From positions 50,989-114,988 of the forward strand of contig VXRC01000032.1 of the NCBI GenBank assembly GCA_009838645.1: 64,000 nt of DNA, given 5' to 3'. Position 1 is the stretch's first letter. Every line of letters begins with the position of its first letter. Shown in pieces: positions 51,665 to 60,548 of the stretch. Position numbers and translations under genes: made by a program. The notes under the pieces are model-generated. The model saw nothing but the letters and a program-made list of their open reading frames with translations. It made no database searches and was not told where the DNA came from. The DNA is from Gemmatimonadota bacterium (GTDB taxonomy: Bacteria > JAAXHH01).

Positions 51665-52288
51665 ATGAGAACAGCGAACTTTGATCATCCGCCTAGATTA
51701 AGATCATGCAGAGAAACCTTCAAGGTAAGAGGCGAATCGGCCGGATTTTCGTTGAGTGATTACTGGAAATGGTCCGGCACCGACCTGTTGAGTAATGCTC
51801 AGCGTGGTGTGCTTGCGGAGTTTCTTGTTGCCAAAGCCATGGAGGTGAACCATGCTCCTCGCCTTGAGTGGGGATGGTATGATCTGGAGACCACGGACAA
51901 GAAAAAGATAGAAGTTAAGAGTGCAGCTTACTATCAGAGTTGGCCTCAAGATAAACCGTCCAAGATCAGATTCGATATCACACCTAGAAAGTGGTTTTGG
52001 GATCCCGTTACAAATAAGTCTGAAAGCGTTGAAACCCCTGAACATCGCAGTGACGCATATGTTTTCTGCCTTCTTGGCGATCCAGCAGATCTAAATCCAG
52101 ATCCCCTCATTCTAGATCAGTGGTCGTTCTACGTCATCAGAACATGTAGCTTCAACGGATTATTGGAGTTACAGAAAACAATAGGTCTTGAACCTTTGAG
52201 AAGGTTGATTAGTAAGGAGACAGGTCGATGTGAAGTGAAATATCCCGATTTGGCTGGCGTCATTTCAGATCAGTTAGCTATCATCTAG
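51665..52288 (+). CDS. PD-(D/E)XK nuclease-like protein, second gene of the module
   Basis: A 207-aa protein with a second, unrelated PD-(D/E)XK-type core: E52 (RGVLAEFLVA), D73 (WYDLE), E83-V-K85 (IEVKSAAY) and Q91 (YQSW). This is the E...D...ExK...Q order of restriction-like nucleases. The sequence between is rich in tryptophan and tyrosine. It is soluble and has no DNA-binding domain I can recognise. It follows its neighbour by 11 bp, so the two products are made together and may act as a complex. Base composition is AT-rich like the partner. Defence or DNA-processing roles are inference. Confidence 0.72.
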   Translation: MRTANFDHPPRLRSCRETFKVRGESAGFSLSDYWKWSGTDLLSNAQRGVLAEFLVAKAMEVNHAPRLEWGWYDLETTDKKKIEVKSAAYYQSWPQDKPSKIRFDITPRKWFWDPVTNKSESVETPEHRSDAYVFCLLGDPADLNPDPLILDQWSFYVIRTCSFNGLLELQKTIGLEPLRRLISKETGRCEVKYPDLAGVISDQLAII

Positions 52289-52580
52289 TAACTGTTAATG
52301 CCTTTATCCAAGCCAGTGGAAATCCCAGTGACTGCTGATACGGGCGTACTTCAATCTGAACCCTTACGAACAGCTACTCCCTAAGTGATTCGGACCAATT
52401 TCACCTAGTCTTCCATTCCTAACTCGACACACCCGGTCCAACACATCCTCCGGACCGGACTTAGCCTGGCTCGCAGGACTTAGCGCCTCTCTGTTCCTCA
52501 TCCTGCTGTCCTCCTCGAGCTACGTCGCTTCCCTTCCTTTCATTCGCGAAGCGTGGGGTCTGAACAATACCCAGTCGGGC
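52289..52580. other. Junction of the AT-rich segment with the MFS gene; no complete gene
   Basis: The first ~100 bp are AT-rich and non-coding in my reading. From about 52389 a frame is open into the MFS gene and encodes convincing first-helix sequence (LAWLAGLSASLFLILLSSSS, then SYVASLPF), but it contains no ATG, GTG or TTG. No terminator, repeat or attachment site is visible. Confidence 0.6.
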
Positions 52581-53690
52581 GTGATCTTCTCTTCGTACCT
52601 GGCCGGCTATGCCATTTCGTCTCTGCTCCTTGTACCCTTCACCGATCGGTTCAATCCAATTCGGATCCTGTTTTTTGGCGTTGTATTAACGGCGAGCAGC
52701 GGGTTGCTGTTTCCCATACTTGCGGAGGGGTTATGGACCGCCTGTCTGCTGCGATTCGCCTACGGAGTCGGTCATGTATGTGTCTACATCACCGGGATCC
52801 GCCTAGCGTCGGACCGATTTGCCGGCCTTAGCCGGGCTACGGCCGTCAGCGTCTTCGTGGGATCAGGTTACGCCGGTACGACGGTTTCATACGTTTTCAT
52901 GGGCATCTTGCTGGACTGGTTGGACGGATGGGAGCCAGCATTTCTATCGACCACGCTTCCCGGTCTGGCAAGCGTTGTAATTGTTGCGATTCTTGCTTCC
53001 GGACGAAGTGCTCGGTCCCCACATGAGGAGAGTCGCCATGGGAATCGGGGCTGGCTGTCCCTGGCGCCGCTGCGAGACCGCCGGTTGATGCTGGTGATCA
53101 TGGCCTACGCGCTGCACACGGCCGAACTCTTCGTGGCCCGCCTGTGGTTGCCTCTGCTGCTCGTCGCCGCACTCATGATGACGGGTTACGATTCGGACGC
53201 CGCTGCTTCGCGCGCCGCCACCCTGGCAGGCTTCATGTTCATGACCGGCATCTTCAGCGTGCTTTTGGGCGGATGGTTGTCGGACCGGTTCGGAAGAATC
53301 CGGACGGCGACGTTGATCTTTGCGGTCAGCGCCATCTGTTCGTTTCTCGCCGGTTGGCTCGTCGGACTTCCGATTGCGTGGCTCATTGCGCTGGGATTCC
53401 TTTATGGATTCTTCACGGCGGCCGATTCCGCCATCTACTCGATGGCTGTCACGGAACTCGCCCCGAGGAACCTGGTCGGATCCGCGCAGGCCGTGCAGTC
53501 CTTCATCGGGTTTGTCGTGGGAACCGGCGCACCGGTTGTGGCTGGATCGATTCTCGACCTTTCCGGCGCGCCGTCGGCGTGGATCCTGGTATTCAGTTTC
53601 AACGGCGTACTGGCCGTGGCGGGCATAGCGTGCCTGTTGTGGCTCCGGCGCGTACCTGCTTCGATCGTCACTTCCCGATTCACCGCGTAG
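52581..53690 (+). CDS. Major facilitator superfamily transporter, 5' end abnormal
   Basis: A 12-helix-type MFS permease, counted here as 369 aa from the first standard start codon (GTG, 52581). MFS features are the cytoplasmic loop with GGWLSDRFGRIRTA and the hydrophobic helices throughout. The first helix (around LFLILLSSSSYVASLPFIREAWGL, split as two blocks) is encoded upstream in the same frame, but no ATG, GTG or TTG occurs between the in-frame stop at 52386-52388 and 52581. The gene may therefore be 5'-truncated at the border of the AT-rich segment, use a rare start, or contain an error. The substrate is unknown. Confidence 0.75.
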   Translation: MIFSSYLAGYAISSLLLVPFTDRFNPIRILFFGVVLTASSGLLFPILAEGLWTACLLRFAYGVGHVCVYITGIRLASDRFAGLSRATAVSVFVGSGYAGTTVSYVFMGILLDWLDGWEPAFLSTTLPGLASVVIVAILASGRSARSPHEESRHGNRGWLSLAPLRDRRLMLVIMAYALHTAELFVARLWLPLLLVAALMMTGYDSDAAASRAATLAGFMFMTGIFSVLLGGWLSDRFGRIRTATLIFAVSAICSFLAGWLVGLPIAWLIALGFLYGFFTAADSAIYSMAVTELAPRNLVGSAQAVQSFIGFVVGTGAPVVAGSILDLSGAPSAWILVFSFNGVLAVAGIACLLWLRRVPASIVTSRFTA

Positions 53691-53800
53691 CGCAACACGC
53701 GGTTGTAAGGCGCACAACACGCGGCTTGAAAGGCGCAACACGCAGGTTGAAAGGCACGCGATACACAGGTTGAATGGTGCGCAATACGCTGGTTGAAAGG
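53691..53800. repeat. Minisatellite of five 20-23-bp units
   Basis: Starting right after the MFS stop, five degenerate tandem units of 20 to 23 bp share the core CGCAACACGC-GGTTGAAAGG. Borders are near 53691, 53711, 53734, 53755 and 53778. Copies differ by small insertions and substitutions. No coding role is visible. The following ~160 bp to the next start are AT-rich and may hold its promoter. Confidence 0.8.
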
Positions 53801-53959
53801 GTAGATTACTAAACAAACACAACAATTTGGCCGGTTCCCGCAATCGATGCTTTCTATCTCTGCGGCCAAACCGTAAATTAAATGCCGCCGATATACCAGA
53901 CTCGCACCGAGAGTTACGAAACCATCGACACTCCGTTGCACTTACCGCCGAGAAAGCAT

Positions 53960-55450
53960 ATGCGTCCAATTAAGAATCCTTCGCAGCCAGTATCCTTCTA
54001 CGACTCCGTTACGACGAGCTTCGGACCGGCAGGCCCCGGAACGACGGGCTTCGGATCCACAGGCTGGCGCCGGCGCATCCTTGCTCCCATCGCGCTGCTC
54101 CTTTCCCTTGCCGTACTGGTTTCCTGCAGCGGCGAAGGTCCGACCTCACCCGATCCCGTGGATCCGCCCCGGGCCGCCAGGATAAACGTCGTTTCCGGCG
54201 ACGGGCAGCGCGCGCTTGCCGGTTCGAGTCTGCGGGAACCGGTCGTGGTCCAGGTGCTCGACGAGGAAGCACAGCCCCTGCCCGGCGCGCTCGTCCTGTT
54301 TTCATCGAACCACGGCGTTACCGAACCGACAACCGTCGGAACCGGCCCGGGCGGCATGGCCGCCACCCACTGGACGCTGGGTTCGACCACCGGACCGCAG
54401 ACGCTGACCGTCACCGCTTCGAGCGCGACCACCACCGTGAGCGGTCACGCGATCTCCGTGGAAGACTCGCTCGACGTCCTGTTCGCGCCGGCCAAGGAGG
54501 ACGAATTGTCGGCCATCCGCGCCGACTGGGCTTCGCGGGATTTCTCGGCGTCCGGGGGGACGGTCGAGCTTGAAGAAGCCTACAACATGGGCGGTCATTC
54601 GACCAGCCTGCGGGTTGTTTCGCACCAGGTCGAGGGCATGCGACATTTCGGCGCCATCGTCGTACCTGACGGCGCTGGTACCGGGGAACTCCCCATCATT
54701 GTATACGCCCATGGCGGCGACGGCGGCGTGACGGTGGAAACCACGTTGTTTATATTGACCGTCGCCCTCGGCGAAATGACGGACGACTTCGTCTATGTGA
54801 TCCCGTCGTTCCGGGACGAACCCCTCAGATACGATGACCGGTCCTGGCTGTCGGATGGTCCGGCCAGTCCGTGGGACCGCGACGTGGACGACGCGCTGTC
54901 GCTGGTCAACCTCACCATGGAGACGATACCGGAAGCCCGGACCGACCGGTACATTGCAGCGGGCGCAAGCAGAGGCGGCGGCGTGGCCATGCTGATGGGG
55001 ATCCGGGACGAACGTATCGCGGGCGTTATCACGTTCTTCGGCCCGACGGATTTCCAGAACGAGTGGGCGCGGGACATCGCCAGTCTCCTGGTGAGGGGCG
55101 TGACGGTCGACCTGCCCGGTGTCGAACACTTGCGCGCCACGTACCTCGTACCATGGTGGACCGGAGACGTTACACTCCAGGATGCCAGGCTGGCGCTCAT
55201 CCGCCGGTCCCCCGTCCTGTTTGCCGAGGATCTTCCCCCGCTGCAGGTCCACCACGGCGACATGGACGGGGTGGTTTCCGTCACCCAGGCGGAATCCATG
55301 ATCCGGGCCATGAGGGAGATCGGTCGCGGACCGCCTGAGTTCGAGGCTTATATCTATCCGGGTGCAACGCACGAAATCACGTCGATGCCGAGTGCGATTC
55401 CCCGTGCCGTGGCTTTCTTGCAGAATCTACTCGGTAGGAATGGCGAATAA
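53960..55450 (+). CDS. Lipoprotein with Ig-like domain and alpha/beta-hydrolase domain
   Basis: A 496-aa predicted lipoprotein. A lipobox (AVLVSC, Cys56) follows a hydrophobic segment, but 36 residues precede that segment, unusually many for a signal peptide. Residues ~65-155 are an Ig-like/invasin-type domain (PVVVQVLDEEAQPLPGALV). The C-terminal ~300 residues are an alpha/beta-hydrolase of the prolyl-oligopeptidase/dienelactone type: YAHGGDGG oxyanion region, nucleophile in AGASRGGG, aspartate in HGDMDGVV and histidine in YPGATHE. An esterase or peptidase at the cell surface is likely. An upstream ATG at 53882 is in frame. Confidence 0.82.
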   Translation: MRPIKNPSQPVSFYDSVTTSFGPAGPGTTGFGSTGWRRRILAPIALLLSLAVLVSCSGEGPTSPDPVDPPRAARINVVSGDGQRALAGSSLREPVVVQVLDEEAQPLPGALVLFSSNHGVTEPTTVGTGPGGMAATHWTLGSTTGPQTLTVTASSATTTVSGHAISVEDSLDVLFAPAKEDELSAIRADWASRDFSASGGTVELEEAYNMGGHSTSLRVVSHQVEGMRHFGAIVVPDGAGTGELPIIVYAHGGDGGVTVETTLFILTVALGEMTDDFVYVIPSFRDEPLRYDDRSWLSDGPASPWDRDVDDALSLVNLTMETIPEARTDRYIAAGASRGGGVAMLMGIRDERIAGVITFFGPTDFQNEWARDIASLLVRGVTVDLPGVEHLRATYLVPWWTGDVTLQDARLALIRRSPVLFAEDLPPLQVHHGDMDGVVSVTQAESMIRAMREIGRGPPEFEAYIYPGATHEITSMPSAIPRAVAFLQNLLGRNGE

Positions 55451-55507
55451 ACCGGGCATCGGTTTACGGGGCGGCCTCCAGGCGCGCCTGGGAAATCATG
55501 AGGGGTC

Positions 55508-56695
55508 ATGGGGCTTCAGGTCGGTGTTGTCGGCACGGGTGCTTTTTCCCAGTCTTTCATTCCCCTGTTCAAGGCGCATCCACAGGTCGAACGGTTGGTG
55601 CTTTGCGACCTGGAAGAAGAAAAGAGGACGGCTGCGGCCGCCCGATTCCAGATCAGGGACACCAGTCCCTCCCTCGATGCCCTTTGCGAATCCGCCGTGG
55701 ACGCCGTGTGCCTCTTTACCCAGAACTGGCTTCACGGTCCCCAGGCCGTCCAGGCCCTGGAAGCCGGAAAACACGTGTACTCGGCCGTACCGCCGGGGAT
55801 CAGTGTGGCCGAAATCGAAAACCTGGTGGCCGCTGCCGGGGCCTCGGGCACCGTCTACATGCTCGGCGAGACGAGCTACTACTATCCAGGCGTGCTGTTT
55901 TGCCGGGAACAGTACGCGCGGGGCGCCTTCGGCCGGATCGTCTACGGCCAGGCGGAGTACTACCATGACTGGGACCACGGCCTCTACGAGGTGGCGCGCT
56001 GGCGCGGCGGCGAGAACTGGCGGGAAACGGCCGGCATTCCACCCATGTACTACCCGACCCACTCGACGAGCCAGATCATATCCGTCACCGGTGCGCGCAT
56101 GATCCGGGTATCCTGCCAGGGAAATCGAGACGTCCACGAGGACGGGATCTACGAGGACAATGACTGGGCCAATCCCTTCAGCAACCAGAGCGCGCTGTAC
56201 AGCATGTCCGACGGGAGTGTCTGCCGCATCAACGAGTTCCGCCGCGTAGGCCATCCAGGGTGCGTGCGCATGGGCCTGCAGGGGACCGAGGGCGGCTTCG
56301 AACAGACCGCCGCCGGTGCGTCCTGGCTTCGAAAGGACGGGAACCGGGTGGAATCCCTCGACGACCTGCTCGCCTGCACCGGCCAGCCCGTGCCGGGCAG
56401 CGATCCGATGGGCAAGGTGACCGCATCCGACGGCACCCATCTCGGCGTCTCCGTGGCACACCCCGTCGAGCGGCTACCGGAGGCTTTCGCCGGTCTGCCC
56501 AACGGCCATGCGGGCAGCCACCAGTTCCTCGTCGACGATTTCGTCATGGCCTGTGTGAACGGTACCTTGCCCCCCAACAACGCCTGGGACGCCGCCCGGT
56601 ACATGCTGCCCGGACTGACGGCCCATGAGTCCGCGATCCACGGAGGCGCACTGCTCCAGGTTCCGGATCTCGGCGATCCGCCGGACGCAGACTGA
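55508..56695 (+). CDS. Gfo/Idh/MocA family oxidoreductase, copy 2 (atypical EKP site)
   Basis: A 395-aa Rossmann-fold protein. The dinucleotide motif is VVGTGAFSQSF near residue 6. Where the family has the EKP motif with its catalytic-type lysine, this protein reads VYSAVPPGISVAE, so that lysine is missing. It may be a catalytically altered or non-redox member. A C-terminal HQFLVDDFVMACVNG stretch is typical of the family. GAGGGG precedes the ATG at 55508. It lies 57 bp downstream of the hydrolase lipoprotein gene, so both may be in one unit. The end of the gene is echoed downstream by short repeats. Confidence 0.87.
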   Translation: MGLQVGVVGTGAFSQSFIPLFKAHPQVERLVLCDLEEEKRTAAAARFQIRDTSPSLDALCESAVDAVCLFTQNWLHGPQAVQALEAGKHVYSAVPPGISVAEIENLVAAAGASGTVYMLGETSYYYPGVLFCREQYARGAFGRIVYGQAEYYHDWDHGLYEVARWRGGENWRETAGIPPMYYPTHSTSQIISVTGARMIRVSCQGNRDVHEDGIYEDNDWANPFSNQSALYSMSDGSVCRINEFRRVGHPGCVRMGLQGTEGGFEQTAAGASWLRKDGNRVESLDDLLACTGQPVPGSDPMGKVTASDGTHLGVSVAHPVERLPEAFAGLPNGHAGSHQFLVDDFVMACVNGTLPPNNAWDAARYMLPGLTAHESAIHGGALLQVPDLGDPPDAD

Positions 56696-56748
56696 CCCAG
56701 TACGGGGGAATACTGCCCAGTGATCTTCCGGGCGCAGACTGATCCAGT
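56686..56748. repeat. Short direct repeats copying the end of the Gfo/Idh gene
   Basis: A 16-bp sequence containing the TGA stop (56686-56701) recurs at 56733-56748 with one mismatch. A shorter version, ACTGCCCAGT, lies between at 56712-56721. Confidence 0.75.
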
Positions 56749-56835
56749 TGCGGAACATTCCACGGCACTCCGCGTTAGTATCCAATACGGCGTTTCGCAT
56801 GGTTACGGGATATCCAGAAAACCTCGGGCCGGATC

Positions 56836-58242
56836 TTGAACGAACCCTTGTTTGAAATTGCAATCGCGCGGTGGCGGACCTACGTTGAACGGCATAGATC
56901 GCTTCCGGCGACCGGGCTGGACGAGCTCGAAGAACGGCTGAGGGTCCAGGCAGACGACCTGCTGCGGCTCGGTCTCTCGGCCGAAGAAGCCTTCCAGGTC
57001 GCGGCGGGGCGGATCGGCCGCGACGACACGGCGACGCGCGCTTTCGTCCAGGATCACGCGGCGCAGTTGATGGGCGCTTCAACAGACGAACCCGCCACGG
57101 ACGTAGCCGGTGTGTCCACGGAAACAGGCGCAACCCACGCCGCTACCGGGATCGCCAGGACCAGGCTGACGGAGTTCATCTTCGTCCTTTGCATAGCCGC
57201 CGGCGCGGCGCTGGCGATCAAGGTCCCCGCGCTGTTCGGATACGCATTCGACGACGATGACGTCAACCAATTCTATGCGCTGAACATCAGTTTCTTCGCG
57301 TTTCCGTTCGTGACGGCCTATTTCGCATGGAAACGCGGGATGGACATTGCCCGATGGAGCTGGTTGATACCGCCCTTCTTCGTGGCCATGCTGCTGTGTA
57401 ACGTCTTTCCATTCGAGCCGGGCGGCGATACCGCGATACTCGTCACGTTGCATGTGCCCATCGCCCTGTGGCTCGTCGTCGGCTTCGCATACGCCGGGGG
57501 TGACTGGCGGACGCGCGGGTTGCGCATGGATTTCGTCCGGTTCAGCGGACAGCTCTTCATCCTGTACGTGCTCATCGCCCTGGGCGGCGGCGTGCTCACC
57601 GGCATTACACTGACAGTGTTTAACGCGCTGGGCGTTAACCTGCAATGGGCCGCCGCGTCGTGGATCATTCCGTGCGGAGCGATGGGCGCGTTCGTCGTAG
57701 CGGCCTGGCTCGTGGATACCGGGCAGGGCGCCATCGAACAGGTGGCGCCGGTGCTCACGCGGATTTTCACGCCACTGTTCACGTTGATGCTTCTGTCCTT
57801 TCTCGCGGTCATGGTGTGGACCGGAAAAGGGATTGACGTGCAGCGCGAGATGCTGATCGCCTTCGATGCGCTGCTCATCGTCGTCCTGGGTCTCGTGCTG
57901 TATTCGGTCTCGGCAAGAGACCCTGTGGCGCCGCCGGGCATTTTCGACGGCCTGCAGATTGCCCTCATTTCATCCGCCCTGGTCGTAGACGTCCTCGTGC
58001 TGGCGGCCATGACGGCGCGCATCAGCGAATTCGGGGTCACGCCGAACCGAATGTGGGCCATGGGACTGAACATCATCCTGTTCGTCAACCTGGCGTGGAC
58101 GGCCCGCCTGTACATCGGTTTCCTTCGACGGCGGGGGCCGTTCTCTGCCGTGGAACGGTGGCAGACGGACTATCTCCCCGTATTTTCCGTGTGGGCGGCA
58201 TTCGTCGTGGCCGTTTTTCCGTTGATCTTCGGATATCGTTGA
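56836..58242 (+). CDS. Polytopic membrane protein with N-terminal permease-prefix-like domain
   Basis: A 468-aa protein. The first ~70 residues (WRTYVERHRSLPATGLDELEERL, then EEAFQVAAGRIG) resemble the small permease prefix domain found in front of MacB-type and other membrane proteins of environmental bacteria. A variable linker follows, and then about ten hydrophobic helices without transport motifs I recognise; the layout recalls DUF4153-type proteins. The start is TTG at 56836. No ATPase is adjacent. The function is unknown. It stands alone between the Gfo/Idh gene and the esterase gene; the 140 bp before it contain short repeats. Confidence 0.75.
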   Translation: MNEPLFEIAIARWRTYVERHRSLPATGLDELEERLRVQADDLLRLGLSAEEAFQVAAGRIGRDDTATRAFVQDHAAQLMGASTDEPATDVAGVSTETGATHAATGIARTRLTEFIFVLCIAAGAALAIKVPALFGYAFDDDDVNQFYALNISFFAFPFVTAYFAWKRGMDIARWSWLIPPFFVAMLLCNVFPFEPGGDTAILVTLHVPIALWLVVGFAYAGGDWRTRGLRMDFVRFSGQLFILYVLIALGGGVLTGITLTVFNALGVNLQWAAASWIIPCGAMGAFVVAAWLVDTGQGAIEQVAPVLTRIFTPLFTLMLLSFLAVMVWTGKGIDVQREMLIAFDALLIVVLGLVLYSVSARDPVAPPGIFDGLQIALISSALVVDVLVLAAMTARISEFGVTPNRMWAMGLNIILFVNLAWTARLYIGFLRRRGPFSAVERWQTDYLPVFSVWAAFVVAVFPLIFGYR

Positions 58243-58336
58243 CACACGGTATACAACAGGACGCGGCACACGCGCACCACCTGGCAGCACACGCGTAAAA
58301 CGTATCAAGTTTTCGTAACCAGCATTGGAGTACATG

Positions 58337-59533
58337 ATGGAAAACCGGACGGGAAAGTGGGCGGCCGGAAAGTTCAAACCCTATGACCAGGAAACTCATT
58401 TGAATGCCATGTATGAAAACGTCTCCGGGGCGTACGCCTTCAGGGCGACGGATCCGGATGGACTGTCCGCCTGGCAGGCCGCCTTTCGCCCGAAACTGCG
58501 GGAAGCCCTTGGCCTGGATAACATGGAGGCGGATCTCTCAGGCTACTTGCCGAAGGCGGAGCGGCTTGAATCTGCCGACCTGGGCAGTCATGTCCGGGAA
58601 CGCTGGTATCTCTGGGTCGAACCGACGGTGCCGCTGCCCTTCTACCTCCTGTTGCCGAAGGGCGTGAAGCGTGGGGACGCAGGCGGAGGCGCTGGCACAG
58701 ACACAGAAGGGACCGACCGCGACGAGGTGCTCCCCCTGGTCCTCGTGCCCCATGGCCACAATCATCCCCACATCTACGTCGGCATTGCCCGGGACGCGGC
58801 GGAAGAGGCGCACATGATGGAGGGCGAGCGCGACATCGCCCGGCAAGCGGCCGCCGAGGAAGGTTACATCGTCATCGCGCCGACCACTCGGGCCTTCGGG
58901 GAAACACGCACCACGAAAGACATCGAGACCGATAGAGTCCATTCCTGCCGCGACCAACTCGTCCACGACCTGCTGCTTGGGAGAACGCCCATCGGCGAAC
59001 GCGTGTGGGACACGTCCCGCCTGATCGACTGGGCGGTCGCCAATCTGCCCATCGACGCCGGCCGCATCGCCATCACGGGCAACTCCGGCGGCGGTACGAT
59101 ATCGCTTTTCGCATCAGCCTGCGACTCCCGGATCGCCCTCTCCATGCCAGGGTGCTATTTCTGCACGTTCGTGGGCAGCATTGGGACGATCCACCACTGT
59201 GAATGCAACTACGTGCCCGGTTTGCTGCGGCTGGGAGAAATGTACGACGTAGCCGGACTGATCGCCCCCCGCCCTTTCTGTGCCATTGCCGGCCGGCACG
59301 ACCCCATCTTCCCCATCGACCACGTCCATGCCGCCTTCGACCGGCTCAAGGCCGTCTACGAGGTTGCCGGCGCCGGAGATAAATGCGAGCTGGCCGTCGG
59401 GGAAGGCGGACACCGGTTCTTCAAGACGCCGGCCTGGGATTTCGTGCGCCGGCATTTCGGCGCGCCTGCAGGTTGCCGGTCTCGCCTGATTTCGCGCGGA
59501 AAACCCTTGAACAGACCCGGGCATGTCGTATAG
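58337..59533 (+). CDS. Alpha/beta-hydrolase (acetyl-esterase/dienelactone hydrolase type)
   Basis: A 398-aa hydrolase without signal peptide. The catalytic elements are HGHNHPH (oxyanion side), the nucleophile elbow GNSGGG, the acid in AGRHDPIFP and the histidine in EGGHRFF. The layout is that of acetyl-xylan-esterase-like and related large esterases of uncultured bacteria. The substrate is not assignable. ATG codons at 58334 and 58337 both follow GGAG; I chose 58337 for better spacing. It precedes a PhyH gene by 65 bp, and the group may degrade an acylated natural product (inference). Confidence 0.82.
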   Translation: MENRTGKWAAGKFKPYDQETHLNAMYENVSGAYAFRATDPDGLSAWQAAFRPKLREALGLDNMEADLSGYLPKAERLESADLGSHVRERWYLWVEPTVPLPFYLLLPKGVKRGDAGGGAGTDTEGTDRDEVLPLVLVPHGHNHPHIYVGIARDAAEEAHMMEGERDIARQAAAEEGYIVIAPTTRAFGETRTTKDIETDRVHSCRDQLVHDLLLGRTPIGERVWDTSRLIDWAVANLPIDAGRIAITGNSGGGTISLFASACDSRIALSMPGCYFCTFVGSIGTIHHCECNYVPGLLRLGEMYDVAGLIAPRPFCAIAGRHDPIFPIDHVHAAFDRLKAVYEVAGAGDKCELAVGEGGHRFFKTPAWDFVRRHFGAPAGCRSRLISRGKPLNRPGHVV

Positions 59534-59598
59534 TTTCCTCAAACGTCACGATCATCGATTACCGTAAGATTATGCCTTAGTACATCAAGGAGCGCATC

Positions 59599-60474
59599 AT
59601 GGAAAGCGCCACGGTTCAAATCGATCCCCGGGAAGAGATCGGATTCATGCAAGTCGACGAGACGGACTTCGGATCATTCACGACGGCCCAGCGCATCCGT
59701 CACCTGGAAGTCGAGGGCTTTGTCCTCCTCCCGGATATGCTTGACGCCGAACACATCGCGTCGCTGAAGGCCGAACTGGCCGATGTGCCCATGGAATGCA
59801 AAGACTACAGCGACTGCCAGACCTACTGCCTGGAGGCCCAGTGGCTCAGTCCGGCCATGTGCGCCCTGATCGGGCATCCGCCCATGATCGAGTTCCTCGA
59901 AGTGCTGATGGGGCCGGATATCGTGTTTACGCGAGGCCTGTTCACGCGGACCCTGTCGGGTTCGCCGCCCATTTCCATGCATACGGACGGCCAGCCCTAC
60001 GGCTCCTCCATTTTCAGCTTCGAGGGCAGTTCGCCGCGTCTGGTCCGTGTGCTTTACTACCTGGACGATCTGCCGCCGGAAAGAGCGCCGTTCCGGGTCG
60101 TGCCGCGTTCGCACCTGTCCTTCCACGCCCATGGCAACCCGTACGTGCGCTATAAGTCCCATCCCCAGGAGGTGACCCTTTGCGCGAAAGCGGGGTCGGC
60201 CCTGGTCATACCGAAGGACGTCTTTCACGGTACCCATCCCAACCGCGACACGGTTCCCCGGGAATTGATCCAGTTCGGTTACCGGCCGGCCTGGTCCGGA
60301 CCCGTGCAACCCATGGAGGAGTGGGATCCCGGGGACGTCGCCGCCGCGCCCGCACAGGCCAGACCCTTCCTGCAGAGCCTGAACACGACCGGCCTGGAAT
60401 GGCAGCAGCCGCACAAGCCGAAGGGCATGAAGAGCGAGGCGCGGGGGATAGACCCCGACCGCTGGGAAGATTGA
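59599..60474 (+). CDS. Phytanoyl-CoA dioxygenase (PhyH) family protein, copy 2
   Basis: A 291-aa Fe(II)/2-oxoglutarate oxygenase. The HxD pair is in MHTDGQPYG, and the distal histidine is in FHGTHPNRD, with an arginine close behind. It is not closely similar to the copy at 45149 outside these motifs. AAGGAG (59587-59592) precedes the ATG at 59599. No signal peptide is present. The neighbours are an esterase upstream and an outer-membrane channel downstream, which fits uptake and oxidation of a small organic compound, but this is inference. Confidence 0.88.
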   Translation: MESATVQIDPREEIGFMQVDETDFGSFTTAQRIRHLEVEGFVLLPDMLDAEHIASLKAELADVPMECKDYSDCQTYCLEAQWLSPAMCALIGHPPMIEFLEVLMGPDIVFTRGLFTRTLSGSPPISMHTDGQPYGSSIFSFEGSSPRLVRVLYYLDDLPPERAPFRVVPRSHLSFHAHGNPYVRYKSHPQEVTLCAKAGSALVIPKDVFHGTHPNRDTVPRELIQFGYRPAWSGPVQPMEEWDPGDVAAAPAQARPFLQSLNTTGLEWQQPHKPKGMKSEARGIDPDRWED

Positions 60475-60548
60475 TCAAACCTTACTCTTTTCGCCCGGCA
60501 ACACTTCGGAAGAAACAGGGGGTGGATATCACCGGACGAAGACACAGG

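Noticed and set aside
48600..52400. Calling the AT-rich segment a complete mobile element
   Set aside because: No integrase, transposase, flanking repeats or attachment sites are visible; only composition and gene content suggest transfer.
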